This document shows, piece after piece, positions 22,200 to 33,400 of a DNA stretch of 64,000 nt. The stretch is from Symsagittifera roscoffensis (Eukaryota > Xenacoelomorpha > Acoela > Convolutidae). The translations under genes and the position numbers were made by a program. Within the stretch, counting starts at the first letter, position 1; every line of letters starts with the position of its first letter. Under the pieces are notes generated by a model, which saw nothing but the letters and a program-made list of their open reading frames with translations, had not been told where the DNA came from and did not search any database. The DNA lies in NCBI RefSeq assembly GCF_963678635.1, contig NC_087062.1, positions 19,021,789 through 19,085,788 on the forward strand, given 5' to 3'.

Positions 22200-22281
22200 A
22201 CGCGCGACGAGTTTAGAAGTAGGGAGCTGACACTAAGGCTATAGTTCCAGAATCGAAAAATTCTGGCTAAAACAACAAAAT
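22200..22281 (+). repeat. Inverted copy of the Penelope-element 3' terminus
   Basis: This segment is the reverse complement of 20,258-20,340 with a handful of mismatches. It encodes the last residues RDEFRSRELTLRL and the stop of the nuclease in plus orientation. The element is therefore bounded by its own 3' end in opposite orientation, a configuration often seen in Penelope-like insertions. The truncated RT start at about 22,192 abuts it directly. Confidence 0.85.
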
Positions 22282-22498
22282 TTTGAAACAACTTACATGT
22301 TAGCATAAAAATTAGCCACAAAACGAAAATGTGAAAATAAAAATGAAGAAAACTCTCAGAAATTTGTGACAAAATGTTTTAAAATGTTACATAATAGTTG
22401 TTATATAATTTCAGTGATATTTGTAAAGTTATGATTGGTTGAATTTTTAAAGTTTTGAAGTAATGATGTGTGTGACACTTTTTATGATCTTTGATCAT
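22282..22498 (+). mobile_element. Noncoding tail of the Penelope inverted arm, interrupted by gypsy
   Basis: AT-rich noncoding sequence continuing from the inverted 3' terminus. It runs up to the gypsy LTR start at 22,499; its continuation is inferred to be 47,759-47,853 on the far side of the gypsy element. Confidence 0.55.
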
Positions 22499-23420
22499 TG
22501 TGACATTCGACCAGAATGGCCAAAATGCAATTTATGCAGGCTTCGAATTTTTAGCAGTAAGCCTTCCGAGTTGATGATTTCAAAGGATTAGCGACGTTAT
22601 TGGAACGTTTAGCCAAACGGTGAGAGCTAGAATACTCTAGTATTTTAAATTTTCAAAAATTCGAATGGTGACGTCACATTTCGGAGAAATGCTGAAACGG
22701 CCATTTTTAACAACAAACGAGTGAAAAAACAGAACAACTTTATCTGTGATTGCGAACAGAACGAAAATCGAGATTAAAGAAAAACGACAACGAACTACAA
22801 TAGCAGAGAACGTTCCAAGTTGCAACTATTGTGCTGCTACAATAGTTGCAAGGCCGTTGCCAACAACGGTGAAGGGTGAGAACCAGCCTTCCGGATTGGC
22901 GTGAAGTTGAACTTAAGGAGCTTGATTCACTGGATTCAAGAATCCGGAAGGGTTTCGGGACTGGAACTTTTAGCCTTTTATATAAACTTTTAGCTTCTTG
23001 TCATGTCCTGAATTGAATTTGATTAACAACTGGATTCATTTTGATAAGGATGAGAAGCTAGGAGTTGGGGGAAAGGGTTGATCCATCTTCGATGGAGATG
23101 ATGATTTTTATCTACTAAACAAAAACAATAGTAATATAATAAGTAGTAGCCCTGTTTTTAGGAGTGACCTCATGGTCTGGGGATACTGAGACCCAGCCAT
23201 GAGCTCACTATTTTTGCATGTAATTCAGTTAATTTGAGCGTTCTGGTCGAAGCCGGAGAGCAGTAACGTTTTTGTCGACCCGATGTAAGAAAGACCACCG
23301 AAAAGTACTGGCTTGGTAGAGACGGTGAAAAACATGCAAAGCTCTGTTTAGACGCTAGCCAGTCGTCTTAAGACTTAGTTTTGTTATCCGTCGATATGTA
23401 TCTTCCGGGCGAATGTTACA
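22499..23420 (+). repeat. 5' LTR of the young gypsy element
   Basis: The LTR has TG...CA ends and near-perfect 11-bp terminal inverse repeats, and it aligns over its length with the decayed LTR at 16,522-17,390. It contains a TATATAAA box at 22,979-22,986 and an AATCCGGAAGGGTTT word at 22,940-22,954 related to the leader motif. The Penelope tail ends immediately upstream. Confidence 0.85.
22979..22986 (+). promoter_or_regulatory. TATA box of the gypsy LTR
   Basis: TATATAAA lies 435 bp before the LTR end, the right place for a U3/R promoter. It is the only strong TATA-like word in the LTR. The start of transcription is not defined by the sequence. Confidence 0.45.
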
Positions 23421-23432
23421 TGTATGTTTTTA

Positions 23433-23448
23433 TGGCGCTCCTGGGTGT
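23433..23448 (+). promoter_or_regulatory. Candidate primer-binding site
   Basis: The first TGG after the LTR end starts TGGCGCTCCTGGG, 12 bp downstream of 23,420. A TGG-initial sequence complementary to a tRNA 3' end is expected here. The complement does not fit a standard tRNA T-stem register, so the assignment is weak. Confidence 0.22.
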
Positions 23449-24316
23449 TATTCTTTTTTAACATCATGACCGGCAGAACCGTTAACGAGCACTCCGCGCC
23501 GAGCGGATGCTCACATCAACGCCCTTAATAGGCCTAAACCGCCGGGGCGGAAGGGTAGTTCGGAACGCGGAGGCCTTCCGGATTGCCGTGAATAGTTTTT
23601 TAACCTAGTTAAGACCGAAAGTTCACGAACCAGGAAGTGTGGAGGGATCGGCCGTCCCCTCGTCCCCTGAGTGGTTGGTGACCAAAAACACTTAACGATA
23701 TAAGTAAAACCAAACAAAAAGTAGTATAGTACCCAAGAAAAACAAAAAACATAAAAAATAACCGAAAAAACCAAAAACAGTAAAAAAAAAGTAAAAAATT
23801 AGTAGAAATCATCCCCCCAGACAAGATGTGATTCAACCCCCCCGTTTGTTGTTGATAGATATATTGTTATTACAGGCATTTATATCAGTCAGGATCGTTA
23901 CAATCAGTTTTGTAGCCCGTTTGTGAGGCTTGTACTGTAGGGTTATTTGAGCATTTAAGCACGTTAATGATAAATTGCGCTCAATCCGGAGGGGTCAGCT
24001 GATTTGCGCTCAATTCGGAAGGGTCTTGGGTGAAGACCGATCCGGCAAGCAGTACAAGGAGCAACAAGAAGGGGCTCAACGACAACAACAATCGACTGTT
24101 GGGTATCGTTAACAAGTTTTGTATCCCTTTTGGTACAAAAAGTAAGATAGTAATCTGTGGGGGGCTCGACAGTGCTGCACTGTAGTGACCCTTCACCGAA
24201 CTTCGAATATCCGAGTTAAGCACCTTAATTCGGATAATAAACAAACCCGGAGGGGTATAGTATTACTAATATTATTACTTATATAGCCTATATTAATAGT
24301 CTTATATCGTTTTTCA

Positions 24317-27300
24317 GTGAAAAACAACGAAAACAGACCGGTTTTTAGGGTCAAAATAGCGATATTTTGATCCCCCCACAAGTCGCGATTTTTGAGATAT
24401 CGATATTTTTTGAAACGGAAAAAAGCGCTAAGTTCGTGTGTTACATCGTAACTGCACTACCATAATAGGTAGAACCGGTTAAGTTAAGTTCGAAGGTGGT
24501 TGGAACTATTTTGGTACCGAAAACTGAAATTTCGTGATTTTTGAGAAAACGGAACACTAAAAATTTAGAAAATTTTTTGAAATTTTTGAGGTAGGACAGT
24601 AAAAATAGTTGTTCGGACAACGTCCACTAGTGAATCTACAAGTTTTAAAACCCGCTACCCGAAAGCCTTACGGGTTGCAGAGAAATCGAACATAACGTGT
24701 TTGATTTGGTGGATTCATCAATCCGGAGGGGTCCAGGTAGCATAGTTTTTCGCAAATTCTTTCTACAATAGCGTTTTAGATCGGGTCTTTTGCATTGAAC
24801 TAAAAGAGTATAGGCCTTCTGAGCTCGGATCAATAATTTTTAGGTCGAAAGGACCAGATTTGCGGAAAAAGTTAGGCGGAACCTATAAGAGAAAAAATTT
24901 TTTGAGTTTGAAAAAAAGACGTTTTGGTTAATAACTTTGGAACTACTGAGCATATCGAGTTGATCTTGGTACCAATAGATCAGAAATTAGCTGAGCTTAC
25001 TAATAGGATCAGAAATTTTTCGGAAAAACGAGCGTGAAAATTTTTGAGATTGTTTTTAGCAAATTACACAAATCCGGAGGGGTACACCCTTCACGTTTTA
25101 TAAATTTTTTTTGAAAAACCTTTATACCCCTACCAAAAGTTGATAGCGATTGAACTAAGTAACTTAGGACAGTTCTAGACAAGAAGGGAGGGCTGAAGGC
25201 ACAAGACAACCATAATAGAGTCGAAATTAGGCAAGCGATAAGACCCTTCACCGTTAGTGTGAATTGTCAAATAAGTGCCTTAACTTCAATCCGGAGGGGT
25301 CTAGGAAAGGATCCTATACCCTTCCCAGTTAATTCAAACAGCATAAGAGCAACGCAGAACGTATCCGGAGGGGTATAAGTTGAAATTAAGAAAACTACGA
25401 AAAGCTACTTTGACAGAGCTAAGGGCTCGCAATCCAGAGGGGTCGAAACTTTTCAAAGTCAGAGGGGTCCGAATCCGGAGGGGTCTCTTTTCCACAAAAC
25501 CGGAGGGGTCCGAATCCGGAGGGGTCTTATAGTAACTAACTCGGAGGGGTCCAAATCCGGAGGGGTCCATATTCTGACAGTCCGGAAGGGTCCTATTTGT
25601 GCCAATCCGGAGGGGTATTATTTTTTTAAGGACTTAGGTAAACGAAAGAAAGACTAAAAAGCGAGAGGTATTAGGTTATTAATACACAGGCTAGGTATCA
25701 GTGACTGCACTGGTAACTTGCCTTTCAAAAAGAACCAGACTAATACAAAACAGGTCCGAACTCGGATATTCGCGACATTAAGTCTAAATTAAAAAGAGCG
25801 TGACTCATTGGTGTGGATTGAAACATAATACGTTTTTGGGAAAAGTGACTGCCCTGAGGATTTTAGTAGGTCTAGCTCGGGCAGTCCGAAGGCAGATAAG
25901 TAACACAGTACTCGGTGGGTGCAATAGACGCCCACTTGAGAAAATTATTGCCTTCAAAGTTTTGTCTGTTTGGTGCAGCACCAAGCAGGGAAAGCTTTTT
26001 CTTTAAAAGACAGGTTCGACTATTGTACTGCGACCGACTAAGAGTACAAGACACATACGTTTTTTTTATATATATACATTCATATTGTGTCAATATATAT
26101 TTTTTGTTCTTGATTTTAAATCAACCTAAACTGTGCTTGATTGGGTAGTGAGTACACTATCTTTTAAATTGACTGATAACATCATATTGTGCTAGTTTCC
26201 AGATCTTTGGACCGATAATCGGCTAGTGTGAATAGATTTTATACAAACTGTACTCTGACAACATACAGGGATTCGTGGTCACTATTTAATAGAATCTGGT
26301 GAAATTATTGTGTTGTGTCATTATTATTGTTAATAAAACTATAAGGTCTCTAGCAATTGAGTCAAGAGTAGGCATAGGAAAGTGACAAATAAAGAATGAG
26401 TTTAGACAAGTCAAGGATACCAAAACGAGGTAATAGCTCTAGGAAATTCATACCTGAAAAGCAAAGAAAAACGATGACCGATCCTTTTGTGGATTGGATC
26501 AAGCGATCCCGGTCCGATAAAGAGGAGACGGTTTCAGGCAGAATGGTTGAAACGAGAAGTCAGAAGACCTCAGAAGAGCGAAAAGAACTGTTAGAGGTGG
26601 AGGTCAATACGGACCATACCATGAACGACAACCAGGGAGTAAATGGACTGGAAGGGAGAGGCAGAAGGCTGGCGAGTGAATCTACTCCGGTAGAACAAGG
26701 CCATGATTTTGCCACTTCCACCGGGACATTGGATCGAGAGGAGATGTCGGAACTGTCCGACATCTCAACTGAAGTAACGGCAACTAGAAGATCTCCGACA
26801 GACAACAGTATGATGGCAAGCGGAACTGGGAGACAAACAACCTCATCATCGTTCTCAGAAAGAATGAAGAACACCTTCGGAAACATCTTTCCATTCAGCA
26901 TGGGAGGAGGAGCAGGAAACGATGGGGAGTCCCAGGAGGAAGAGGATGAAGAGGAGCAAGGGGACTTTGGATCTCAAGTCAGTCTCAATAGTTCGATCCA
27001 GGAGAGTGAGGCACACGTCGGAAGAGAGACTGGAACCATGGATAAATTTGGTGTAGTGACAACGATAAGCAAAGAGGCAAACACACCGGGCCAGTCAAAG
27101 GACTTCGCGATTAGGACAAGTTCGGAGCCACAACCTGAAGAGAGTAGAACCAGAGGGCTTGGCAACGCGTTAGCGGATCCTGAAATAGATAATGATAAAA
27201 CGTCAAGACAGAGAATCAAGGCCCGGATCTCTACCAGCACGAAGCTACCTGGGACCGACAGAGTTACACCACCACTAGTGACGCCACTCATGGATAACAG

Positions 27301-30300
27301 GGCAGCACTAGAGGAAGCCTTAAACAACATAGTGGGCAGTTTAGGAGAACAAAATGAACAGATGTCGATAAGGATGAGTGAACTGGAAAGAGCACTTCAC
27401 ATTGAAAGAGAAAGTCTGCGGGAAGAAATAAACCGCAACAGACAAGAAGTTGGCAGAAGCGAGAAACGCTTGAAAGAAAGAACGGACGAACATATGACGA
27501 GGAACTTGTCGCGAATGACAAGAGAGGCGGAACAGAGGGAGTTACGCTTAAGAGCCGACATGGAGAAGTTAAGAATTCAGCAAGAGCAGTCTCTTGGGTC
27601 TCTTGACACAAAGATAGACGCGATGATGGAGAGGCGAACTCAGGCTATCATGGATAGGTTGGACGGGCTACTAAGCAGCAAGAGTGGACCAAAAGAAGGA
27701 GAGCCGAACTCGGGAGGTCCCAGCAGGGAACCGAGGGTGAACTTCAATGAACATCAAAGGAGGAAGACGTATGGATCCACTAGAGGCAGGGGCAGTTCAT
27801 CAGGCTATACCACAAGGGGTAATACAGCATGGGGCCCGAACAGTAGAGCAAGTTCAACGGGGAACAGACAAACCTCGAACGAACGACCAACGCAAAGCAC
27901 ACATGCGACTGGGAGAAGCGATTCTGGCAACATGGGGCATACAAGCCCGAGGAGGAGTCACATGGGCCAAGCGGGAAACGCTCATGGTGATTCGGATTGC
28001 AGGGATGCACCGCACACAGAGCCTTCGACAAGGTGTGAGGACACTCAAGCGGGACACTCAAGGGATGCTACGGCAATGGCCACAGCATTTGAACCCCTGA
28101 ACAGGTCTTTAGAGACATTCCTGACGAGGTTATCAAGAACCAATGAACGTAGTGAGAAGTCCAGAAGAGTCTTTAAGAAACCAAGATGCTACAAAGACGA
28201 ATCTGATGGCTGTATTGATACCTGGATAGAGGTAATGAAGCTGCATTTCGAGGAAGAGGACTTGTCGGAGAGACAGGAATGCAGCGCGCTCACCAGCAAC
28301 TTAGAAGGGACAGCCCTGAACTGTGTCATGGCCAAGAAACAGTATCAACGTGACACTGCTGAGAAAATCTTCGAAATCTTGTTAAACCGTTTCGGATCAG
28401 GGGTGCAGGGGCACCAGGCGATGATGCGCTTCGAGAAACGGAGGCAACGAGAAGATGAAACAATAGACAAGTTTCTCGATGATTTGGAAATGCTGAGAAG
28501 ACGCAGCCAACCGGATCAGTCAAACCGAAGGATGAACCTGGCCGTAGCCTCAAAATTCATCGATGGTGTGAAAAATGATGAACTTCGTACGATGCTAGCA
28601 ACGCATTACACACCACTATCAACTAATGCGCCAACACCGGAGGAGTTGAGGCTCAAATCAAAAGAGTATCTTTTGTTGAAACCTCCTTCGAGATCTGGAT
28701 ATTACAAGAACAATTATGGCAATTTTAACAACGGACCAGCAAATCAAGGGAACAATTGGTACAAACCGAGGGATGATATGGACAAGAGACGCTCTTGTGC
28801 TAATTGTAGTTCAACTGACCATCATGTGTCAGCATGCCCAGCTTACAAACAAGGCATGAAAGCAATAGGCTTTAGCCTCGAGGACGAAGATGCGTCAGAG
28901 TTGGACCATGAGGATTTCATGAGAGGAGTAATTGCGAAATTCGGCCCGAGGTGTTTCTTTTGCAACTTGGAAGGTCATTTTAAATCAGATTGTCCGCAAT
29001 TCTGGGATGCAGTGGCAGACATCAAGCATCCAAGACATGAGGAAGCACTGTCAGGAGTGAAAGCCAGCAAGGCTCGCCTGTTGAGTGAAGCGGAGGCAAG
29101 CAGAAAGGATAAACCTCAAGAGCTGGTGGCGAAGAAGATGCAAGCGGTAACAGAAGAAGCGCGTGAACCGGAACCAGCAACTGCGGCCGATGACTTCAAA
29201 ATTGATTATAGGGCAGCTGCGAGGGATGCTATAAATAGAGTACAGCAGGAACTAGTGACGAAAGAGATTGAACAAAAGGTGAAAATCGAGCTGGAGAATG
29301 AGAAATTACAGGAGCAACTGAACGCCTTCGAAGCAACGGAAGTTGAAGAGGCAAAAGCACCGAGCAGCTTGAGCATGAAACTCAATGTTATCTCTGGTCA
29401 GAGGTTCAGTATGGTACCGCAAGGAAGTAAAATACAGTCGATAATCTCGGTGGCAGGGCATCAGGTAATCAGAAACCTGAGTGAACCGTCTGAGTTCACT
29501 TTGATGCATTTGGACACATATGCAGACTATCTGAGGCAGATGGAGCCACGCACCGAGTCGAGAGCTGTGAGGGCACTACTAACAACGGGTGGCCCTCGCA
29601 TGAAGAAACTTCATGGACGCTACCTGGAAGTCTATGGACCGTATCAAGTAATGCTGAACGTGGATGGAATCAGTATTTACACCAGGACTTATATAACAAC
29701 GGATGATGACCAAATGGGGCAGATCTATTTGGGTGAAGAGGAACTCAAAGTCCGCAGGATAGGCCATGACGCCATGATGGAACAAGACGCGGTACACATT
29801 GGATATGAGGCAGATGTGGCTGCACATCTACTCGACACCAATGGAACGAAAATCGGAGTCACAGGGCTTCTGGACACAGGAGCGGTAGTGAGTGTGATGC
29901 CGATAAAAACGTGGGAAAGAATGGGCTTCACGCGGGAAGATCTAATTCCAACTAATCTCCGACTGGCCGCAGCCAATCGAGGAGCTATCTACGTAGCAGG
30001 AAGAACACCGATAACGGTCCTCCACATGGGAGGACGGGATCTTTGGATGAGCTTCCTGGTGGTAGAGAATTTGGACGACGCCGACCAATTCATCTTGGGC
30101 AGAGATTTTGTCAGGAATTTTGACGTGATGATTGACTTGAACAACGGTCTGATACGGATTAGAAACCCGGACCGAAAGTATGTTAAGAGACCAATTAATA
30201 GGATAATAACAGACGAGAATAAGGTACCAGTTTTTTTGGATAGAAAAGTAAAATTACAACCAGGACAAGCTGTAGTAGCAATTTTTAGAATGAGAAATTT

Positions 30301-30402
30301 GAATTCGTTGAGTGATAGTAAACAGGTTTGCTTGGTACCGAATCCAAATAGTCAGAGTTCGGTGATTTTAGGCCGGAGCTTCTCGGTAACGCGAAACGGA
30401 CT
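24317..30402 (+). repeat. Tandem duplication A, unit 1 (leader + gag + protease)
   Basis: This unit of about 6,086 bp is repeated directly at 30,403-36,489, differing by a few scattered substitutions and a single-base indel near 32,390. The junction at 30,403 joins the end of the protease region (ACGGACTGTG) to leader sequence (GTGAAAAACAACG), with GTG/GTGA shared at both breakpoints. Confidence 0.9.
25289..25617 (+). repeat. Array of CCGGAGGGGTC words in the leader (first unit)
   Basis: Eleven copies of AATCCGGAGGGGTCC or close variants lie in 330 bp: near 25,289, 25,363, 25,431, 25,457, 25,473, 25,499, 25,514, 25,541, 25,556, 25,580 and 25,604. Spacing is irregular (15-75 bp), so these are dispersed sites rather than a simple tandem repeat. 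Five more occur singly at about 23,987, 24,012, 24,243, 24,722 and 25,072. Each contains the TCCGGA palindrome and a G4 run. Confidence 0.85.
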
Positions 30403-30406
30403 GTGA
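26396..30406 (+). CDS. Gag-protease fragment, truncated by tandem duplication
   Basis: A 1,336-codon frame is nearly identical to the first 1,336 codons of the frame at 32,483. It holds an acidic N-terminal region, a coiled coil (residues about 300-425), a retrotransposon Gag core (about 560-750), two CCHC zinc knuckles and an aspartic protease with LLDTGA. It ends in a TGA created by the duplication junction, just after the protease, so RT and everything beyond is lost. A protein could be made and would resemble a Gag-protease product. The few differences from unit 2 (for example Ser/Thr near residue 138, Gln/Glu near 707, Ser/Gly near 1,004) show the duplication is recent or under homogenisation. 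Confidence 0.8.
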   Translation: MSLDKSRIPKRGNSSRKFIPEKQRKTMTDPFVDWIKRSRSDKEETVSGRMVETRSQKTSEERKELLEVEVNTDHTMNDNQGVNGLEGRGRRLASESTPVEQGHDFATSTGTLDREEMSELSDISTEVTATRRSPTDNSMMASGTGRQTTSSSFSERMKNTFGNIFPFSMGGGAGNDGESQEEEDEEEQGDFGSQVSLNSSIQESEAHVGRETGTMDKFGVVTTISKEANTPGQSKDFAIRTSSEPQPEESRTRGLGNALADPEIDNDKTSRQRIKARISTSTKLPGTDRVTPPLVTPLMDNRAALEEALNNIVGSLGEQNEQMSIRMSELERALHIERESLREEINRNRQEVGRSEKRLKERTDEHMTRNLSRMTREAEQRELRLRADMEKLRIQQEQSLGSLDTKIDAMMERRTQAIMDRLDGLLSSKSGPKEGEPNSGGPSREPRVNFNEHQRRKTYGSTRGRGSSSGYTTRGNTAWGPNSRASSTGNRQTSNERPTQSTHATGRSDSGNMGHTSPRRSHMGQAGNAHGDSDCRDAPHTEPSTRCEDTQAGHSRDATAMATAFEPLNRSLETFLTRLSRTNERSEKSRRVFKKPRCYKDESDGCIDTWIEVMKLHFEEEDLSERQECSALTSNLEGTALNCVMAKKQYQRDTAEKIFEILLNRFGSGVQGHQAMMRFEKRRQREDETIDKFLDDLEMLRRRSQPDQSNRRMNLAVASKFIDGVKNDELRTMLATHYTPLSTNAPTPEELRLKSKEYLLLKPPSRSGYYKNNYGNFNNGPANQGNNWYKPRDDMDKRRSCANCSSTDHHVSACPAYKQGMKAIGFSLEDEDASELDHEDFMRGVIAKFGPRCFFCNLEGHFKSDCPQFWDAVADIKHPRHEEALSGVKASKARLLSEAEASRKDKPQELVAKKMQAVTEEAREPEPATAADDFKIDYRAAARDAINRVQQELVTKEIEQKVKIELENEKLQEQLNAFEATEVEEAKAPSSLSMKLNVISGQRFSMVPQGSKIQSIISVAGHQVIRNLSEPSEFTLMHLDTYADYLRQMEPRTESRAVRALLTTGGPRMKKLHGRYLEVYGPYQVMLNVDGISIYTRTYITTDDDQMGQIYLGEEELKVRRIGHDAMMEQDAVHIGYEADVAAHLLDTNGTKIGVTGLLDTGAVVSVMPIKTWERMGFTREDLIPTNLRLAAANRGAIYVAGRTPITVLHMGGRDLWMSFLVVENLDDADQFILGRDFVRNFDVMIDLNNGLIRIRNPDRKYVKRPINRIITDENKVPVFLDRKVKLQPGQAVVAIFRMRNLNSLSDSKQVCLVPNPNSQSSVILGRSFSVTRNGL

Positions 30407-33400
30407 AAAACAACGAAAACAGACCGGTTTTTAGGGTCAAAATAGCGATATTTTGATCCCCCCACAAGTCGCGATTTTTGAGATATCGATATTTTTTGAA
30501 ACGGAAAAAAGCGCTAAGTTCGTGTGTTACATCGTAACTGCACTACCATAATAGGTAGAACCGGTTAAGTTAAGTTCGAAGGTGGTTGGAACTATTTTGG
30601 TACCGAAAACTGAAATTTCGTGATTTTTGAGAAAACGGAACACTAAAAATTTAGAAAATTTTTTGAAATTTTTGAGGTAGGACAGTAAAAATAGTTGTTC
30701 GGACAACGTCCACTAGTGAATCTACAAGTTTTAAAACCCGCTACCCGAAAGCCTTACGGGTTGCAGAGAAATCGAACATAACGTGTTTTATTTGGTGGAT
30801 TCATCAATCCGGAGGGGTCCAGGTAGCATAGTTTTTCGCAAATTTTTTCTACAATAGCGTTTTAGATCGGGTCTTTTGCATTGAACTAGAAGAGTATAGG
30901 CCTTCTGAGCTCGGATCAATAATTTTTAGGTCGAAAGGACCAGATTTGCGGAAAAAGTTAGGCGGAACCTATAAGAGAAAAAATTTTTTGAGTTTGAAAA
31001 AAAGACGTTTTGGTTAATAACTTTGGAACTACTGAGCATATCGAGTTGATCTTGGTACCAATAGATCAGAAATTAGCTGAGCTTACTAATAGGATCAGAA
31101 ATTTTTCGGAAAAACGAGCGTGAAAATTTTTGAGATTGTTTTTAGCAAATTACACAAATCCGGAGGGGTACACCCTTCACGTTTTATAAATTTTTTTTGA
31201 AAAACCTTTATACCCCTACCAAAAGTTGATAGCGATTGAACTAAGTAACTTAGGACAGTTCTAGACAAGAAGGGAGGGCTGAAGGCACAAGACAACCATA
31301 ATAGAGTCGAAATTAGGCAAGCGATAAGACCCTTCACCGTTAGTGTGAATTGTCAAATAAGTGCCTTAACTTCAATCCGGAGGGGTCTAGGAAAGGATCC
31401 TATACCCTTCCCAGTTAATTCAAACAGCATAAGAGCAACGCAGAACGTATCCGGAGGGGTATAAGTTGAAATTAAGAAAACTACGAAAAGCTACTTTGAC
31501 AGAGCTAAGGGCTCGCAATCCGGAGGGGTCGAAACTTTTCAAAGTCAGAGTGGTCCGAATCCGGAGGGGTCTCTTTTCCACAAAACCGGAGGGGTCCGAA
31601 TCCGGAGGGGTCTTATAGTAACTAACTCGGAGGGGTCCAAATCCGGAGGGGTCCATATTCTGACAGTCCGGAAGGGTCCTATTTGTGCCAATCCGGAGGG
31701 GTATTATTTTTTTAAGGACTTAGGTAAACGAAAGAAAGACTAAAAAGCGAGAGGTATTAGGTTATTAATACACAGGCTAGGTATCAGTGACTGCACTGGT
31801 AACTTGCCTTTCAAAAAGAACCAGACTAATACAAAACAGGTCCGAACTCGGATATTCGCGACATTAAGTCTAAATTAAAAAGAGCGTGACTCATTGGTGT
31901 GGATTGAAACATAATACGTTTTTGGGAAAAGTGACTGCCCTGAGGATTTTAGTAGGTCTAGCTCGGGCAGTCCGAAGGCAGATAAGTAACACAGTACTCG
32001 GTGGGTGCAATAGACGCCCACTTGAGAAAATTATTGCCTTCAAAGTTTTGTCTGTTTGGTGCAGCACCAAGCAGGGAAAGCTTTTTCTTTAAAAGACAGG
32101 TTCGACTATTGTACTGCGACCGACTAAGAGTACAAGACACATACGTTTTTTTTATATATATACATTCATATTGTGTCAATATATATTTTTTGTTCTTGAT
32201 TTTAAATCAACCTAAACTGTGCTTGATTGGGTAGTGAGTACACTATCTTTTAAATTGACTGATAACATCATATTGTGCTAGTTTCCAGATCTTTGGACCG
32301 ATAATCGGCTAGTGTGAATAGATTTTATACAAACTGTACTCTGACAACATACAGGGATTCGTGGTCACTTTTTAATAGAATCTGGGGAAATTTATTGTGT
32401 TGTGTCATTATTATTGTTAATAAAACTATAAGGTCTCTAGCAATTGAGTCAAGAGTAGGCATAGGAAAGTGACAAATAAAGAATGAGTTTAGACAAGTCA
32501 AGGATACCAAAACGAGGTAATAGCTCTAGGAAATTCATACCTGAAAAGCAAAGAAAAACGATGACCGATCCTTTTGTGGATTGGATCAAGCGATCCCGGT
32601 CCGATAAAGAGGAGACGGTTTCAGGCAGAATGGTTGAAACGAGAAGTCAGAAGACCTCAGAAGAGCGAAAAGAACTGTTAGAGGTGGAGGTCAATACGGA
32701 CCATACCATGAACGACAACCAGGGAGTAAATGGACTGGAAGGGAGAGGCAGAAGGCTGGCGAGTGAATCTACTCCGGTAGAACAAGGCCATGATTTTGCC
32801 ACTTCCACCGGGACATTGGATCGAGAGGAGATGTCGGAACTGTCCGACATCTCAACTGAAGTAACGGCAACTAGAAGATCTCCGACAGACAACACTATGA
32901 TGGCAAGCGGAACTGGGAGACAAACAACCTCATCATCGTTCTCAGAAAGAATGAAGAACACCTTCGGAAACATCTTTCCATTCAGCATGGGAGGAGGAGC
33001 AGGAAACGATGGGGAGTCCCAGGAGGAAGAGGATGAAGAGGAGCAAGGGGACTTTGGATCTCAAGTCAGTCTCAATAGTTCGATCCAGGAGAGTGAGGCA
33101 CACGTCGGAAGAGAGACTGGAACCATGGATAAATTTGGTGTAGTGACAACGATAAGCAAAGAGGCAAACACACCGGGCCAGTCAAAGGACTTCGCGATTA
33201 GGACAAGTTCGGAGCCACAACCTGAAGAGAGTAGAACCAGAGGGCTTGGCAACGCGTTAGCGGATCCTGAAATAGATAATGATAAAACGTCAAGACAGAG
33301 AATCAAGGCCCGGATCTCTACCAGCACGAAGCTACCTGGGACCGACAGAGTTACACCACCACTAGTGACGCCACTCATGGATAACAGGGCAGCACTAGAG

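Larger units (their letters stand above)
20261..22498 (-). mobile_element. Penelope-like element with PHD insertion in RT (main part)
   Basis: The minus strand encodes an RT of Penelope type followed by a GIY-YIG nuclease, the diagnostic domain pair of EN+ Penelope-like elements. The 3' end of the coding part abuts the 14-bp target duplication at 20,260. At the other end an 80-bp inverted copy of its own 3' terminus (22,200-22,281, plus orientation) begins and continues as noncoding tail to 22,498. There the gypsy element is inserted; the tail ends at 47,759-47,853. Two frameshifts make it inactive. Confidence 0.85.
23421..26395 (+). other. Long leader of the young gypsy element
   Basis: Almost 3 kb separate the LTR from the Gag ATG, with no convincing coding frame. 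The leader contains scattered and clustered CCGGAGGGGT words, a GTGGGTG/CGCCCAC hairpin (25,915-25,935) and a TTGGTGCAGCACCAA palindrome (25,970-25,984). From 24,317 on it is part of the duplicated unit and recurs at 30,403-32,482. Confidence 0.7.

Noticed and set aside
23433-23448. TGGCGCTCCTGGG as a confident tRNA primer-binding site
   Set aside because: Its complement does not give a normal tRNA T-loop/acceptor register, and the 12-bp distance from the LTR is long. Retained only as a low-confidence candidate.
25289-25617. CCGGAGGGGTC array as a CRISPR-like array
   Set aside because: Spacing is irregular, the repeats are only 11-15 bp and the host is eukaryotic.
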